Source: Chloroflexota bacterium
GTDB taxonomy: Bacteria; Chloroflexota; Anaerolineae; B4-G1; SLSP01
Direction of reading: 5' to 3'
Assembly (NCBI GenBank): GCA_009908585.1
Contig: JAAAOZ010000414.1
Span: 1 to 5,874 of the forward strand
Length of the DNA: 5,874 nt
In this document: positions 5,308-5,874 of the stretch, one piece after another
How positions within the stretch are numbered: the first letter of the stretch is position 1
Layout of the letters: every line of letters begins with the position of its first letter
The notes under the pieces: generated by a model
Told to the model about the DNA's origin: nothing
Seen by the model: the letters and a program-made list of their open reading frames with translations, nothing else
The model's database searches: none
Made by a program: the position numbers and the translations under genes

Positions 5308-5392
5308 ACTTATTTTCTTGGAACGGCCTTAGCTACTTTTAGGGCTGTTTAGGGGATCATCCGGCAAAATCCAAAAGACCCGCTTTCCAACG

Positions 5393-5874
5393 TCACATCT
5401 CCATAGTTTTGACCACCAGCGGTAGGTAAAGCCGCCACAAGTACATGTAATTTTTGACGGAGTTAGACCAAAGACAATCGTTCAAGCCCCTACCGTGGGG
5501 AGCGATGCAGGCCCGATTGGTGATAGGGATCGCTATGACATTCGTGTCGCTGATGATAACGTGCACGGCGAATGAAACCGTCGAGGGCGCGCCAGCGGTC
5601 AGGGAGAGGGGGCCGCTGATGGCGTGCATCGTTGGGCGGTAGGCCAGTCCCTCCGGCCCCTGCAATGAGCCGCTCACATAGGTCGTGCGGGTGGGTGTTT
5701 GATCATAAAAAGTCTTGACCTCGCTGTAGGGCAGGTTCATCTTGACGGTGTAGGTGATCCTGTCGCCATCGTCCAATACCACAGTGGGGCCGGGTGTATT
5801 GGCCTTGATGATGTGTTGGCCGAGGAAATTTTGGTCAGCGGCCTTCGGTGGCACGTGAATGACGCGACTAGGCG
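5393..5874 (-). CDS. C-terminal part of a secreted DUF11-like surface protein
   Basis: The frame is open to the window's right edge, so the start lies outside. GTG at 5854 is internal, because protein-like sequence (PSRVIH) precedes it. The visible 159 residues include DDGDRITYTVKMNLP, the 'GDxITYTVxVxN' opening strand of DUF11-type beta-sandwich repeats found in bacterial cell-surface and adhesin-like proteins. YVSGSLQGPEGLAY and STVSFAVHVIISDTN, later strands of the same domain, follow. A short linker with SNSVKNYMYLW leads to LYLPLVVKTMEM at the very end. A hydrophobic 'YLPLV+K/R' ending of this kind is one I recall from many secreted Chloroflexota proteins, where it may act as a sorting or anchoring tail. 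There is no LPxTG motif. Export and surface location are inferred, because the signal peptide is not in the window. Confidence 0.72.
   Translation of the reverse strand, partial: PSRVIHVPPKAADQNFLGQHIIKANTPGPTVVLDDGDRITYTVKMNLPYSEVKTFYDQTPTRTTYVSGSLQGPEGLAYRPTMHAISGPLSLTAGAPSTVSFAVHVIISDTNVIAIPITNRACIAPHGRGLNDCLWSNSVKNYMYLWRLYLPLVVKTMEM

Larger units (their letters stand above)
4716..5392. other. 677-bp region without a convincing gene
   Basis: No frame here has both a ribosome site and protein-like content. The longest candidate (+, 4752-4979, 75 codons, TTG start) lacks a Shine-Dalgarno and shows no motif or third-position GC bias. The right part (5040-5392) is clearly more AT-rich than the flanking genes. 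The region holds several hairpins and an inverted-repeat-bounded segment, listed separately. It separates the minus-strand operon from the surface-protein gene and should contain the operon's promoter. Confidence 0.6.

Overview
The window looks like a piece of a GC-rich bacterial chromosome carrying a small set of intact genes separated by truncated genes and structured, apparently non-coding DNA. No marker gene fixes the taxonomy. The secreted protein at the right edge ends in a 'LYLPLVVK'-type tail after a DUF11-like domain, which I associate from memory with Chloroflexota (Anaerolineae-like) bacteria; this is an inference only.

Layout, left to right. Bases 1-87 are the uncertain end of a + strand gene, followed by two strong rho-independent terminators (130-171 and 195-228) and another perfect hairpin (275-297). 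Bases 325-585 hold a + strand remnant of a tandem PC4/p15-like single-strand-DNA-binding protein. It runs directly into the body of a minus-strand gene (start at 781) that is cut at the same place, so two unrelated genes meet tail to tail at about 578-586. A 286-bp divergent gap follows, with an exact 20-bp direct repeat and a good promoter. This leads into a + strand pair: a short sulfotransferase-like P-loop protein (1068-1679) and a CPBP (CAAX/Abi-type) intramembrane protease (1720-2463), closed by a 12-bp palindrome (2470-2496).

The right half is on the minus strand. A 4-TM protein of unknown function (4715-4212), an extended-SDR NAD-dependent epimerase/dehydratase (4162-3119) and a short membrane protein (3085-2837) are closely spaced, each has a Shine-Dalgarno sequence, and they probably form one operon. 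The last gene is broken inside its second membrane segment and runs into the C-terminal quarter of an APH/homoserine-kinase-type phosphotransferase (to 2608) that has lost its catalytic core. This is a second chimeric junction.

Bases 4716-5392 contain no convincing gene but carry several hairpins and a 133-bp segment bounded by 11-bp imperfect inverted repeats, a possible MITE or IS remnant. The minus-strand gene at 5393-5874 encodes the C-terminus of a secreted DUF11-like surface protein whose start lies beyond the window.

I found no CRISPR array, tRNA, rRNA, intact transposase or recognisable defence system. The most unusual content is the two gene-gene fusion scars, the broken tandem-PC4 gene and the structured gap at 4716-5392; none of these amounts to a demonstrated new system.
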